Assembly (NCBI GenBank): GCA_900318555.1
Contig: ONKX01000035.1
Span: forward strand, 1-41,258
Source of the DNA: an uncultured Prevotellaceae bacterium
GTDB taxonomy: Bacteria > Bacteroidota > Bacteroidia > Bacteroidales > Bacteroidaceae
Direction of reading: 5' to 3'
DNA length: 41,258 nucleotides
The first letter of the stretch is position 1; each line of letters starts with the position of its first letter. The notes beneath the pieces are model-generated. The model ran no database searches and was not told the origin of the DNA. It worked only from the letters and a program-made list of their open reading frames with translations. Positions 41,254 to 41,258 of this stretch are shown here, piece after piece. A program made the position numbers and the translations under genes.

Positions 41254-41258
41254 GTTAC

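Overview
The window looks like a chromosomal stretch of a gut or rumen Bacteroidales bacterium, most likely Prevotellaceae. The evidence is the recurring Bacteroidetes -7 promoter box TAnnTTTG(C) in front of most transcription units, type IX secretion-type C-termini (M6 protease tail, CHU_C domain), and families typical of the group (DUF4348 lipoprotein, HU-type DNA-binding protein, C69 dipeptidase, NhaD, GHL10 glycosidase). No tRNA, rRNA or CRISPR array was seen.

Layout. 1-7150: a truncated HTH-type gene start, an unknown 113-residue gene followed by a long degenerate 11-bp tandem array, a possible small transcript, an MBL-fold lipoprotein, a GH35-like glycosidase with a zinc-ribbon protein, an HU protein fused to a chitobiase-type C-terminal domain, and a secreted M6 protease. 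7258-12999: accessory DNA with a primase-like and a RepA-like helicase pair, an unknown 395-residue protein beside a large symmetric dyad that could be an origin, a RAYT/HUH transposase with a DprA-like C-terminal domain, and a frameshifted small gene. 13200-18748: a three-gene restriction-modification-like operon (degenerate methylase-like protein, Eco57I-type N6-adenine methylase, GIY-YIG plus DEAD/DEAH helicase). It is preceded by about 330 nt that folds by eye into a long nested rod ending 5 nt before the first start codon. 18893-31226: ordinary metabolism and cell-wall genes (rhamnose mutarotase, oxidoreductases, murB, MBL hydrolase, C69 dipeptidase, nhaD), then pheT and yebC. Both of these are broken by small deletions and are suspected assembly errors. 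31410-40275: free-methionine-sulfoxide reductase, TPR/SpoIIE phosphatase and DUF4375 operon, smpB, GHL10 glycosidase, uvrA and a CHU_C protein. 40527-41253: a coiled-coil gene under a repeated promoter, next to an orphan 3' end of an mscS-like gene.

The two least expected signals are these. (1) The nested RNA structure joined to the restriction-modification operon. (2) Eleven tandem arrays with a strict 7-bp period and different unit sequences, plus one 8-bp and one 11-bp array. The arrays sit mostly at gene 3' ends, often with the stop codon inside the array, and three lie inside reading frames. Everything here was read by eye from the sequence. Family names come from recognised motifs, not from searches.
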